From: Cryptomeria japonica
Taxonomy: Eukaryota > Streptophyta > Pinopsida > Cupressales > Cupressaceae
Direction: 5' to 3'
DNA: 64,000 nucleotides
Assembly (NCBI RefSeq): GCF_030272615.1
Contig: NC_081410.1
Location: forward strand, 574,952,263-575,016,262
The notes below the pieces were generated by a model that saw only the letters and a list, made by a program, of their open reading frames with translations, ran no database searches and had not been told where the DNA came from. Positions 45,192 to 57,080 of this stretch are shown in pieces (within the stretch, counting starts at the first letter, position 1; each line of letters begins with the position of its first letter). Both the position numbers and the translations under genes were made by a program.

Positions 45192-48100
45192 GGCCAGCAT
45201 CGTTGACGGGGGTTAAAAAATGAAGCTCTCCCTAATCAATCTTTCTACTTGTCTATTTTTTTTTACCTTATAGCTATCAATTATATAACTCATCTTTCTC
45301 ATAATTAAACAAAAATTATTACTAAAACAATTTGAAAATGTTTATTTATATTCAATGTAACTCAATACATGTTGAAGCTAACCTAGGCATACTTAAAAAT
45401 GTGGTGAGTAGTTCATTGTCTTGTGAGTGAAAATTGTCCAATGAGTCGCTCATCGGAAAAATCACCATTGAGTTTCAGGAGAGTACTTTCCAAGTAACTT
45501 GTGAGTTCCAGAAAGTCTATGTAGAAAATAGTTAAAAATAGGTGGCAAACAAAAAATACACAAACTCCCATTTTTTAATTATGACTCTTTGACAACATTG
45601 CGTTGATTTATTGAGGGCTGTTAAAAGTGATAAATATTGAAAATGGTATAGGCCATTATAGTCCCTATGGGCTCAAAGGCCTTAATCATAATGGTCTTGG
45701 CCCTATTGGTGATTGTTACCCCATGATATTACTGTAGTTTTGAAAAACAAAAAAAAAATGTTTTGGGTGTGTCAAATGGAAAAGCAACACATTTTTTTAT
45801 TATGAATATTTCAGCATCTTCTAGATTACCAAATTTTTTCTCAATTAAATCCCAGGTAATTGATTACATTTATACTTTTGAATCGCCATGTCAATCTTGA
45901 TTTTGGGTAAAGCTACTATGATCATGTTCTCTAAGTTTATTCTTTATGCTTCTTATGCATTAGTTAAGTTTATTTAGCAAATTTATGCATTTTATAGTGT
46001 GCCAAAAAATTTCCGAATCTGAGTCAAATTTTAGGCTTGCCAGTTTTTTGAGCTATGAGTTTAGACATGGTGATAAGATAATTTTTGCCCCGTGTTCAGT
46101 ATGACTATTATGGCTGAAAAATAAACTAAAAATATAAAAATTACAGATAGACAAGCAAAACTAACCATATATTATTCAACAACTACAGAATAGTTGAAAA
46201 CATTGCTAATATTGATAATTCAATGTCAAATAGCATGTTAAATCCAAATAGATTGATAGTCAATGGTAGAGCTACACATAATAATATGTAAAATATAAAC
46301 TCAATATAAATTCTCACATTTCTCTTTATTGAGAGTGTCAACGTCATCATGTGGTTGATTAAAACAACAAGTTGTAGTGCCATTCTGCCTAGATTTGCTA
46401 TGTGGGTCAAGCAAAAATGCTATTGATTCTCCTTGTTGAGTAATGAAACATGGGAAATGGAAGTATCCAAGCTAGGATGCTTTGTCTCTATGTTCTAATC
46501 CATTATCACTCCTCACCTACTTGTGTGATAGAAGGTACATGTTGGAATGCATGTAGACCTATTCCATAACCTCATTTGTTGACAAATGAATAAAGGAATA
46601 TGTACTCTATTTTTTACTATCACACATAAATGGGCCTTTCCCTACCATATGAGCTAACACTATCTCTATATTCTATGAGCTTACATTATATCCTACACAA
46701 TGCCAAATATACTCTCCTTCACTTGGTAATTCTTTGAACATTGCGACATGCTTCTAAAGGAGAAGAAAGGGATCGGCTTTGACTCACAAGCTAGTACTTG
46801 CAGCCATTGTACCAAATACCGATAGCTATAGGTAAAAAGAATAAAAATATTACTAGTAGGGGGAAAAATACATAGAGAAAACTACTTTTTCAAAGTATGT
46901 TCATAAAAAAATAGCTAACATTTGAAAACAATCTTCCTTGTTGCAAGCTCCTCGACCTCCTTGGTAGCAAATGGGAATTTGTAGGATTAGCAAAAGAATA
47001 AAGTATCAGCCCTAAACATTTATACAAGGTCAGTGTGCAACAATAACTAACTATGTTGTTTTGTTGCTTGCTTATGATAATAATTAATATGAAGGTAAAT
47101 TGTGTTTGTAGGGTTTGTATTCATTTTTGAAAAAAATAAAATTGCTTTATGTGTTAGTTTGACTGATTTTTCAGTCAAAATAAAAGAGAGGAAAAATGTC
47201 ATCAACTTGTGTTCACTTTGTGTACATCCTATCCAACCCATGTATGCTCTTGTCCATGAATGGGAATTGGACTTGGAGTAAACTAGAGGGTGAATCAGAT
47301 AGGTAACTTGTACTTGGAACTTGCCTAACTTTGATTGGTTCCCTTGAGCAACACTCCTCAGTTTTGCATTGTATCAATGTAAAGAGTGTTGGTACCCATA
47401 TTGTTTATTAAATTATTGCTCAACTTTGGTACTCCTTGTTCATTTTTGTCAATGGTTGATCTTTAATCTTTTGTCAATTGTGGTCTCTTATTCAATTCGT
47501 AAAAGCTTGTCATGTGATGGCCTTTTCTTCTGATGGCTTTTGTAGGGTGAAGTGATCGTCACCATCCAAATATGAAGTAAATGATAATTATTTTTGAGAA
47601 ACTAGAATTAGTAGAGCAAGAGAGCAGGTGTGGATAGATCAACTTAAGTGTAAAGGAGTGTGAAATAGTGTAGCCAATGAAGGCTTAAAAGTGGCAAGGT
47701 GGTGAAATGGTTGGCAAACACTTTCAAATTTTGTCTTTTTGTCAAAGAATTAAGTTTTCCCACCACAACATAAAAAATAGGCAAAGGAGGCCAAGCGCCT
47801 ATGGTGTCTTTGCCACATGTTTTATCTGCTGCCACACATTAAAGATGATGAGGCCAATAACATTCTTTGCCCAATTCTATGTGTTTGACTCAAGTCATGA
47901 AGATCTATTTGTTGTTGCACTTTAACGTGACCAAACCACCTACTTTCTCTGCCAAAGTGCACTAAGGGTCAAGTGAGGTGCACCTTGGAGAAGTTGGCAA
48001 CAAGTCATGTAAATTGTGCCTTGGAAGCAATAAAATCTGGTTGCACTTTTGGATGCAATAAACCATGGGGAACTATGCTCAAAGTTGGTCATAAACCTAA

Positions 48101-48469
48101 CACACATTTTGAGTGGCAAAGCCACATAAAAAATTAACTTAAAGCTTGAAAATGTGACAATATGTTAAGCTCACAATGAAAATGCCCAAAATGAAATCTA
48201 GATGCCAAATGAGGGTATGCACTATTTTTTCATAGTTTTCTAATTTGAGCCATTGATTACATTTCTCTCAAATCTTACTAATCAAGGAGGAAATAGGCAT
48301 CGTGGGCCTCACCTTTGAATACATGGCAAGGTGGATCATAAACTAGAAGATTCTCTAGCCAAATCTGCAATACAGTTTGTTTATGTAGAAACATTAGCAT
48401 TTCATTGTGAATATATTAGTCATTCCCTTGGCTTTTTTCCACACATATGGAAACATGATCTAAACCTTT
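45192..48469. other. Intronic sequence with no recognisable gene
   Basis: About 3.3 kb, AT-rich, with no ORF above 75 codons that I can support. Around 47640-48130 GTGGC/GCCAC words recur, as in 5400-5720. No element ends were found. Confidence 0.4.
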
Positions 48470-49770
48470 CTTACAATTAAGTGAGCCTTTAATTGGGTTG
48501 ATTTCAGTACATAAGCTCTTAATGTTGTGTTCAACAGCAGAGTTAGCAAAAATCATGGGCTGACTTGCAATGTCAGGACAAAGCCAGACTTTGTCAGCAG
48601 GAACCTCTTCTTTGAAACAGATTTTTGCAGGACAAGCTGAGGCTTAAATTTGTGCAAACTGTAAAGTTATGGAAGCTAGATGAAAAAATCCTTACTGTAT
48701 TCAGTGATCTTAGACTCTCGAGAAGTTTCTGTCTGCAGTATCACACAACTATTTTCTTTCATTGAACTTCATTTGCTGCAATTACCAGAACTTAGCATTT
48801 TGCATTTTTGTCTCTCTGAAACAAGGGTCTTATGGAAAATGAGGAAAATATATGTTATGAGTAAAAAATTCAAGCATATGTCAAGATTTCATATATGGAC
48901 ATAGCTAAACAACCTAAGTTGCCAGCATCTAGATCCTAGAGTTGGATCAATAATGCAAAGTTTCCACAGTGGCTTTTTCAGACTTATAATACATGCTAAT
49001 TTGTCCAATATTCCACGATATGTTAATGCAAATTATTTTCGCTTCCTCTTTGATGTTTGTTCTCATTACAAGCTTCCTCTTTGATGTTTATTATATCATC
49101 TGCCGTACAATGTAGATGCTTGATGAGAAAGATGATCTAGATGTTCCTTACCATTAAGTGAGCCTTTAATTAGGTTTCTTTCAATAAGCTCTCTTTTGAC
49201 CTCGTATCTATAACAGCAGAGTCCGCAAAGATCATGGACAGACTGGCAATACCAGGATGAAGCCAGACTAAGGCAAAAAACTACACGTTGGAAATGAATT
49301 TTTGCAGGACAAGCTAAGGCAAAAATTTGTGAAAACTGTAAAGTCTTGGAGCTTATCCGAAAAAATCCTCACCATATTCAGTGATTTTAGCCTCAATAAT
49401 TTTTTGTCACTAATATCATATGGCTACTTTTCTTTTGTTGAATTTTGTTTGTTGCAATTACTGGCAGTTAGCTTTTTTCATTTTTATCTTTCTCAAAAGG
49501 AATTTATGAAAAATCAGGAAATATGTTTTAAGAACTTAAGAGTCAACGACTCAGGCATATTTGTAGATCTCATGTATGGACATAGCTAAACAACCTAAAT
49601 CATCAGCATCTAGATCTCAGATTTGGATCAATAATGCAAAGTCTCCCTATTTTTGCAGAATTTTAATACATTCCAATATTGTACAATGTTCTACTATATG
49701 TTAATACAAATTCTTTTTGCTTTTTTACAAAGAAACATTCATTAAAAAATGATCTAAAGTTTTCCCAGCA
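48470..49770. repeat. Diverged tandem duplication, about 675-bp unit, next to an exon
   Basis: Copies around 48470-49080 and 49145-49770 share AAGTGAGCCTTTAATT, TTTTTGCAGGACAAGCT, GTAAAGT-TTGGA, ATGGACATAGCTAAACAACC and TTGGATCAATAATGCAAAGT in order. The duplicated block ends about 150 bp before the exon at 49921. Confidence 0.88.
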
Positions 49771-49920
49771 ATGAATTTGAAGCTTCCACTTTGATTTTTG
49801 TTCTCTATGCCAGCTGGTGGAAGCTGACAAGTTTATCCTTTTTAAAATTTAGAAGACTTAAATATAGAGATGTCATTTGTCATGCAATGTAATGCTAAAT
49901 CTTTTTTTATTGCATTTTAG

Positions 49921-50056
49921 GTTTTGGGCCCATATAGTCATGGCATACGTATTTGCAATATGGACATGCTATGTGCTTTACACAGAATATGAAACTATAG
50001 CGACCATGCGACTAAGTTTTCTTGAATCAGAACACCGCCGTCCAGATCAATACACT
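49921..50056 (+). CDS. OSCA1-like: OSCA/CSC1-like channel, exon (transmembrane helix 3)
   Basis: 136-bp exon after TTGCATTTTAG and before GTAAGTTC. Its first base completes the Arg codon left open at 6639. It encodes FWAHIVMAYVFAIWTCYVLY, a membrane helix, and then YETIATMRLSFLESEHRRPD and QYT, which leads into the cytosolic domain. WAH--MAY-F--WTCY and RRPDQ-T are strongly conserved in OSCA1-type channels. One base plus 45 codons, ending in phase 0. The long upstream intron means correct splicing must skip over 43 kb. Confidence 0.93.
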
Positions 50057-50810
50057 GTAAGTTCTAATAGGAAGTGAGCTAATAGATAAATCATGTAGTT
50101 TTTTCTTTGGAACAGAAAAATTGATCTACTTCAATGTTACCTGTTCTTTAACTACTGTGTTTGTGAGAACAAATGGTTTGATTACAATCATCTCAATTAT
50201 AATTCTTAATCGGTACTGTTGGAAATGAAGCCTGTAATTTCTTTGATAATCTTGAAAGCTGCTTAGGTCAATGGATGCTGACGATTCTAATTGGAATATT
50301 CTAAACCAATTGATTATATAATTCTTTGGTGATGATGTGGGGATACAAGAAAATATTATTTTCCAACACCTTTTAGAATTCCATAATTTCTGCCCAATGA
50401 GACTACTGTATTTGGAAAACACTAGAACAGCTACACAAAGAGGTATAACAAAATTAAAGATTTCGTCAGGAAACTATACTTTTATTCAGTTGCAACGAAT
50501 GGAAAGATTGTGTTTATCATGAATGACTTACTTTTGAATACTGAGGGAGGGAGAGGGGAAGAGAAGGGGGACAGGGAGGATTTACAACTTCACAAAGTAC
50601 TGTTAAAGTGCCAATAAACTGTTGCAGTGATTCTGACATTTAACTCAACCCTTGATTGAAATATTATTATTATGTTCTTTGATGTTGTAGGCTTCAGTTA
50701 TGTTTGCACAGATTATTGATTGACTTTGTTGATAAAACATGATTTTATTTGGCTTTGATGATAAGAGAAACTCATTACTATAAATGACATTCGTCTTTTC
50801 TGTTATTCAG
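50057..50810 (+). other. 754-bp intron of the OSCA-like gene
   Basis: Starts GTAAGTTC, ends CTGTTATTCAG. No inserted element is recognisable. It is the only intron of ordinary size between complete exons here apart from the 283-bp one at 62041-62323. Confidence 0.85.
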
Positions 50811-50912
50811 GTGTTGGTTAGAAATGTGCCCCCAGATCCCGATGAATCAATAAGTGAGCACATCGAACATTTTTTCCGTGTTAATTACCCTGAGCACTAT
50901 CTCACAAATCAG
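50811..50912 (+). CDS. OSCA1-like: OSCA/CSC1-like channel, exon (start of cytosolic domain)
   Basis: 102 bp, 34 codons, phase 0 at both ends. It begins VLVRNVPPDPDESISEHIEH, the start of the cytosolic (PHM7_cyt) domain, which resembles an RNA-recognition-motif fold in known OSCA structures. It ends YPEHYLTNQ before GTTACAAT, a weaker donor than the others. The VRNVPPDPDE block is nearly invariant in OSCA1-clade proteins. Confidence 0.93.
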
Positions 50913-50984
50913 GTTACAATACTTGCTTTTCCTGAATTTCTTAGAACTTTTGTTATATAATGTGCAATGAAAACTGTATGTATG

Positions 50985-52615
50985 TGTAATGCCCCCTAAT
51001 TAGTTACACTTTAATTTAACCTAAATTTGCCCGAATCTAAAAGATAGGTAATTAAGTTTTATGGACGTACCATTGTATACTGGCTTCTTGAAACAAAGAT
51101 TAGAGAACACATGAAATAATACTTGTAAAACTGAAACATATACCAATGAAATTATATTAAATGATATCAATTCTGCTATATTAGTTACTGTTTAGAATTA
51201 CAATTTGTTGGGTATAATCAGTTTATTATATAAAGTCAGATTGAAAGTCAGTTACCAAATCAATGTCCTTAGCCCATTAGGGTAGGCTAGTTGGATAGGG
51301 TGTCCAAGAAACCATTCCTCCTAGGCCCAAGGGCAGATACCATATCCCCCTTGGCTCCATATGGCAGGTGTTAGGCATCCATCATGTAGTGGCGTACCCA
51401 GCGAGGTGTTCTATCGCCGTTCCCCCTCATCACAACCACCTTCTCTCTTAAGCCCAAGAGCAGATGCTTCATCCCTCTTGGCTCCAAGTGGCAGGTGTTA
51501 GGCATCCACTATGGAGTGGCGTGCTTAAAAGAGAGTCCCTCTTTACAATGAACCATTTATTATATTTATTCAATCCATCACATTATGATAATCAATTACA
51601 TCTGACATAATTATCATTTTATATTACATTTCAACAGTGTTGTTTATTGAATTATCATCAAAGTTTCCTGTTAGTCTTACTTTGTATCAACATAAACCAC
51701 TTATTGTCATTATTTAATTATAATCAGTTTGTTGTTCCTTATATTATAAGAATTTACAGTATTACCATAATTCACGTAACCTGAATCTGATTGTATTATG
51801 TATTCCTGAGATTAGGTGCAGATATATATTTATATGTTATGCTTGGCAATACTGTTATTTTAATGCTGTTTGAATAAATGGATAAAAATTACCTTCTTAA
51901 CTTAATATGATATTAACTGTCACTGACTTGATTAAGAACATCTTAATTTATATTCATTGATGCACAGATCTGAATTTAAATATGTATATCATACTGGCTG
52001 ATATATACCCTAATGCTAACTCAGAAAATTCATGCTTATACGTACCTGACACTGAACTTACCCGTCTTATCCCTGCTGGCAGACTGACTTTCTTGCTCCC
52101 CTTGTGTATTCCCCCCTTATTCCCATTTGCACCGGGGGGGTATTTATCCTACCTCCCCATGTGGTGAAGAGCCACGATGGTCTCCTAATAGGCAGCACCC
52201 CCCTTTTTGAAGAGTTGCTGTCCCTCTATTTCTGACGGCTCTTTTCAAGAAGAGCATCGCTTCATATAAAACCCGATTTGGAACTATTCAAACCACCCTT
52301 TGAAGAATGGTTATCGGGCCTTGGTAAATATAGGGGTTAATTGGTTAACAGAAATAATATAAGTTTTAATACAAAGCACCATTATAATATAATGTGTATT
52401 GTTAATATAATAAAAGCATTCAATATAAAATGTAAATTGATAATATAATATTATTTATTGTTAATATAATAAATTCAATATAAAATGTAAATTGATAATA
52501 TATAATATTATTTTAATGTTAATGTGATATAATATAATTTTGATATGTTTTTAACATTATTTTATATGGCAAAAACTATATTAATTATTTCTACTATAAA
52601 TGTGGGGACATGACA
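50985..52615. repeat. Solo LTR, 1,631 bp
   Basis: Starts TGTAATGCCCCC and ends GGGGACATGACA, flanked by GTATG at 50980-50984 and 52616-52620, a perfect 5-bp duplication. An internal duplication (about 51328-51405 and 51455-51532) shares TGGCAGGTGTTAGGCATCCA. The right third is AT-rich with repeated TTGATAATATAATATTAT-like words. Orientation is not clear, because TATA-like sequence occurs in several places. Confidence 0.9.
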
Positions 52616-53093
52616 GTATGATGCTAGAAAAAAATTAAATTAAGGTTTTCAAATAGCAGCGATATTTTTAGGTAACCTGTCAAAGTGAATGAATAGTAGA
52701 TTAACATTTGTAATAAAAATTTGCGCAGCGTGTTTGTGGTTGTGTAGATCTCAGGATCTTACTTACAAAAAACAAGATATTATGATATTATGAGTTCTTT
52801 CATGTGCCCTTGTAAGGTGCTTTCCATTTATGAGTTAGAACTAGATCTTGTGGTAGTGTGATCAATTGAGTATCTCCATGCGATTGTTCTACTTGGTTGA
52901 TGTCAAGAAGAGGTTCGAGAGTATAAGGAGGCCTTCATTGGTAAGGGTACCAAAATTGCTCAACCAAACAATCACATTATGTAGAATATGCTCATGTTCA
53001 ATGAGGTTTGGCATTTGTGGTTGGGACAATTTCAGCAGTATCACAATCTCTATCCATCTCATCCATGTTTTTCTCTTCTATAGATGTGGTCAC
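52616..53093. other. Intronic sequence with no recognisable gene
   Basis: A 96-codon plus-strand frame (52866-53156) runs into the next LTR and resembles nothing known to me. It is likely chance. Confidence 0.4.
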
Positions 53094-53440
53094 TGTAGTC
53101 CACATAATATGCCTATGGTTATATTTGATAATATTTGTTGTTTGCCAGTGTATTAATTATTTGTATTAAGTGGGTTGTCACTCAGGTAGTTAATGTGTCG
53201 GTTGGTTGACGGTTGTGTACCTCTCGGCAATAGTCGGGTCCTTTAAATATGTTGTGTACTTCCAAGAAAGGTAGTACGGTATAGTTGGATCTATTGTAAT
53301 CCTTAGCTGACCATCTCTGGTCTTCTTCTCTGTAATAATTGCATGTGCGAATAAAGATATATTTTACTGCCGTGTTTGGTATGCATTGTCAAGTACATTA
53401 TTATTTCCTGTATTTAATCTATCAGTTGTAGCGGTAAACA
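53094..53440 (+). repeat. 5' LTR of the gag-only element
   Basis: Starts TGTAGTCCAC, ends GCGGTAAACA. Followed by ATTTTGGTGC, a likely primer binding region that is not tRNA-Met type. Confidence 0.92.
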
Positions 53441-53599
53441 TTTTGGTGCAATTGCATTAAAAGAAATCGGGTCAGTCTTGAGTGATTCATGCTCATAGAC
53501 CCCATTAAAAGTGAGAAGAGGCCACAACTTGGTCAAGACCAAGCAATTAGGTAATCCACCGACCCTCGGCCGGAGGGAACACAAGGACGAGTCAGAGCC

Positions 53600-55113
53600 T
53601 GGAGGTACTTGGAGTGTTGGGATGCTAGATGTGGACATGTAGAGGACGCACGCATGGCCGAGAGTGCAAGGAAAGCATCAGAACGTAGCGGTCGGAATAG
53701 TCCACCCATGTTTGGCACACTTGGAAGTACTCAGGGTGTTGGGGACGCTGAAGGTGGACATATAGAGGACACCAGGGTGGCTGAGAGTGTAGGGAAAGTA
53801 CCAGAAGGTAGCAGTTGAAATAGTTCACCCAGGTCTGACACACAAGGCGAATAAACACGGTACCTTTCAAGTGAAAACAATGATGAACACCAAAAGAAGC
53901 AGAAACTCCCAAAGTTTATAGGGGATGGATCGGAGGATCCCGTATGCCATTGCAAGACATGTATAACGATATGGGAGGCGAATGGCCAAGATGACAAGGA
54001 CTGCTGACTGAAGGCATTTCCCGCCTCCTTCGAGGGATTGCCATTAACTGGTATACAGACCTTGACGCTAAGCACAAGGCAGGATGGACTAATCTAAAGA
54101 AGGTGTTTGAAGAAGAGTTCAAACTCTTGAGGGATGACAACGAGATTGTAGCAAAAATCTATAATACCATGTAGGGTAAAAATGAGTGTACGCGCTTACA
54201 ATCATAGACTCAAAGAACTGTTGAACAAGATGGAGAACCAACCAGCCGACGTGTTGAAGAAGAGGTGGTTCACTGAGGGATTGATCCCCTCACTGCGCAA
54301 GAAGATGAAAGTAGTGCCTCTATCCTCGTACGCCGATGCTTACAATTAGGTGATGGACATCAAGAGTGAAAAAAAAACCTCCTTCCAAGGGAAGAGGAAG
54401 ACCGACAATGACAAGAGCACCGAAGTTAGCAGTGATGAAGAATCCAAAACCGTACAAGCCCTTCGATAGGATATGTTGAGAATGATAAAAGAATTGAAGG
54501 CCAAGAAAGGAACCAATATAGAGAGTGATGGGCTATGGTGTACTGAATGCAAAATCGAAGGGCACACGAAAGGTAATTGTCCTAGAAATATGTTTTGTGA
54601 GATTTGCCAAGTGGTGGGGCATTCAATCAAGGAGTGCCCATACAATTTGAAGATGAGAAGTACACAAGTACTCTTCACACAAGGAGAGTCTAGCCCATCG
54701 AAACCACAAAATGTATCGGCTGGCAGCAATGGAAATCAACGTGTGCGAAACCAAATATAGTATGACTCCAAAGGATGTCTTATCATACGATGCCGACAAT
54801 GTAGTGAATTGGGACACTTTGCGAGAGACTGTTAGAATAAGAAAGACAACGTACAACTATTGTGCAAATGGTGTGGACCGGGGAATCATGAAGACATTGT
54901 CTGCCCAAAGTAGAAGGGTATTAATATGCTGGATGTGATGGAACAAGAGGAGGCAGTGCTGGCAATCACGAGAGCACAGACAAAGAAGATGGTGTACTCG
55001 GATGCTTGCACGGAGAAGGAACGACTCCGAGAAGATAGAGTCGAAGTAGAACAAGTACCAGCAAAGGAACAAGTAACCTCCAATGGAACTGTAGGTACAT
55101 CATTGCGAGTGTC
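53600..55113 (+). pseudogene. Gag of the gag-only element, four zinc knuckles
   Basis: The frame opens with a 40-residue tandem repeat (53609-53818, GHVEDARMAESARK and GHIEDTRVAESVGK), then stops. The capsid core follows in pieces (53895-54370: EDPVCHCKTCITIWEANGQD, NLKKVFEEEFKLLRDD, WFTEGLIPSLRKKMKV). Zinc knuckles of the C-X2-C-X4-H-X4-C form appear at about 54540 (CTECKIEGHTKGNC), 54597 (CEICQVVGHSIKEC), 54791 (CRQCSELGHFARDC) and 54867 (CKWCGPGNHEDIVC). Gag forms the particle and binds RNA. Several frameshifts and stops make this copy nonfunctional. Confidence 0.85.
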
Positions 55114-55135
55114 ATAGAAGAACATAGTTAGGCAA

Positions 55136-55837
55136 GTGCTACAAACGACCATACCCATCAAGGTGGCAAACCTTCTTCAAACTATGCCACAACTGAGAAT
55201 GGCAATTGCCAATACAAACGACAGAATCATCCATAAACAATGTAAGCCACAAGAGGAGGAACTAACGAGAAAACTACCATCCAAAGGGAATGAGGCCAAT
55301 GATCCAATGTTGCTGACGAGGAGCATCGGGAGGAATCCGGTTGTTGTCGAGATGGAAATAATGGGCCAAAAATTGGCAAACACCATCGTCGACGGGGTTT
55401 CGGGAGTTAATGTGCTGTCGGAGGAAACTTGGAAATGTCGGGGGAAGTTGACACTCTGGTCGTCGGCCTTCCATTTGGTAGGTGCTGACCAGCACAACAT
55501 TGAGCTATTAGGAACATTGATGGCACAAAAAGTAATGATTGGGATACAACAATTTTTCTTGGACTTTGTAGTGATCCCATTGCAGAAGAAGGCATACAAT
55601 GCACTCCTTGGGAGGGGATGGTCGATTATAGCCAAGGCAAATCATAATTGGAAGCAGAATACACTCTCAATTGAGAGTGAGGAGAGAAAGTACGTCATTG
55701 ACTTGAGGAATCAGGTGGTGAGTAAAGAAATGGCATCTTCCGACTTAGAGTTCGAGGGTGGCGAGATAGGTATGGATGAAGGGAGGAAAGGCATGGAACC
55801 TAACTATGAAGGTGCTCAAACTGGAAGATTGCTGTAA
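55136..55837 (+). CDS. Retropepsin-like protease domain of the gag-only element
   Basis: A 233-codon open segment. VVVEMEIMGQKLANTIVDGV is followed by SGVNVLSEETW, SAFHLVGADQHNIELLGTLM, FFLDFVVIPLQKKAYNALLG and RGWSIIAKANHNWKQNTLSI. This is the retropepsin fold typical of plant gypsy elements. The active-site triad, normally D-S/T-G or DGGSG, reads DGVSG, so one residue is changed and activity is doubtful. The first Met is only the first after a stop. The natural product would be a gag-protease polyprotein. Confidence 0.8.
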   Translation: MLQTTIPIKVANLLQTMPQLRMAIANTNDRIIHKQCKPQEEELTRKLPSKGNEANDPMLLTRSIGRNPVVVEMEIMGQKLANTIVDGVSGVNVLSEETWKCRGKLTLWSSAFHLVGADQHNIELLGTLMAQKVMIGIQQFFLDFVVIPLQKKAYNALLGRGWSIIAKANHNWKQNTLSIESEERKYVIDLRNQVVSKEMASSDLEFEGGEIGMDEGRKGMEPNYEGAQTGRLL

Positions 55838-56940
55838 AGATGAGATGAGTTCCCTGAATGGGCTATTCCATTGGCAAATGGAAGACTATGAGGTATTTTC
55901 ACCAACATGTAATTTCCTTGAAGCCACAACTCTCAGTAAAGAGCAACCCATGGAAGCATGTAAAGTTATAGATGATACATTTGGTAATACAGAGATGGAA
56001 AGTGGAAGGGAAAATCCCACAAAGGAAGAACAGTGGCAGTATGAACGAGAGAGCTTGCATGAAAGGAAATCATACTTGTATGGAGTCGAATCGTATGCAA
56101 GTATATTGTCAAAAGATATGGAATCGAGAGAAAAATTAAGGAAAGACAAGAACGATACGCAGGAAGTCTACACACCATACGAAGATCAGGAAGATTGGCC
56201 AGATTGGCCACGAGGCTATTTCCATACACCGTACGGAAGGCAAGAAGGGGTCGTGCAAGGAGCAGGCCATTCGTATGGGCACAACAAGTACAGGCACAAC
56301 ATTGGCATATGCCATCCACCGTACAGGCACAACATTGGCATATGCCATCCACCGTATAGGCACAACATTGGCGTATGCCATCCACTGTACAGACACAACC
56401 ACTTCATTCATACGCCGTACAAGAAGAGCCATACAAAGAGTTTTCATGGCATCCAAAGCAACCCGTATGGTGGCAAGATGAAACAAATCCATATGAGTCT
56501 ATACGGTGATTGAAGAAGTCCATACGACAAGAAACAAAAACCGTACGTAGTTCACAGAAGGCCATATGGAAAGGACGTGGAGAACAGGAAAAACAAGTTA
56601 CCTTACGAGGTCTGAAAAACAGTCAAGCCCATACGTGAGCACCATCAACTCGTACATGAACATAACCGTACGAACACGGGCATAGGTGGAAGGTGGTTCG
56701 TACGCCCAAAGGATCAAGCTATACAGAACCGTACGTGAGGAGCATCAAACATTTGCCTAGGTCGTACGGCTTAGCCATTGAACCTTTCATGCACATAGGT
56801 GTGTAGGCCGTATGTGGCAAAGAGAAGACCGTACGTGTTATGTTTCAAAGCATACATACTTTGTATTAGACTGTATGTGATGCATATGAGGTCGTACTTG
56901 AAGTGAAGGGATTCGTATGTGGTCAGACATTGCCCCTTGA
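55776..56940 (+). pseudogene. Pro-Tyr repeat region of the gag-only element
   Basis: Continues in another frame after the protease. The open segment 55776-56513 ends in a run of PY-containing units, including a 33-bp unit repeated about four times (starts 56289, 56322, 56355, 56388; YRHNIGICHPP in protein). Beyond the stop at 56513 the DNA keeps the same style to about 56930, with around twenty CGTACG/CCGTAC/CGTATG words. Function unknown. Confidence 0.6.
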
Positions 56941-57080
56941 CCCCGCTGGGGGCACTGCCCCCAAACCCCCTTTTAATTAGGTAGGTACACTACAAGTCAT
57001 TGTCTGTCATTAGTCTTTCCAAATATTACTTGACGTTTACTTGTCGTCTGGAAGACGACTTTTTCTTTTGGGGGGGATGA

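Larger units (their letters stand above)
6640..49920 (+). other. 43.3-kb intron of the OSCA-like gene
   Basis: The donor GTTAGTGAGT at 6640 and acceptor TTGCATTTTAG at 49920 flank exons whose split Arg codon joins in phase. The two large nested retrotransposon blocks (11451-31435 and 32437-44418) make up about 74 percent of the intron. All autonomous elements inside lie antisense to the gene. Confidence 0.85.

Noticed and set aside
46183-46410. A 75-codon minus-strand membrane-like ORF
   Set aside because: Hydrophobic stretches arise easily in AT-rich intron DNA. There is no homology, start context or neighbour support.
55177-56492. Several minus-strand ORFs of 90-150 codons
   Set aside because: They lie antisense to the protease and PY-repeat region of the gag-only element, and their repeats mirror the 33-bp coding repeat.
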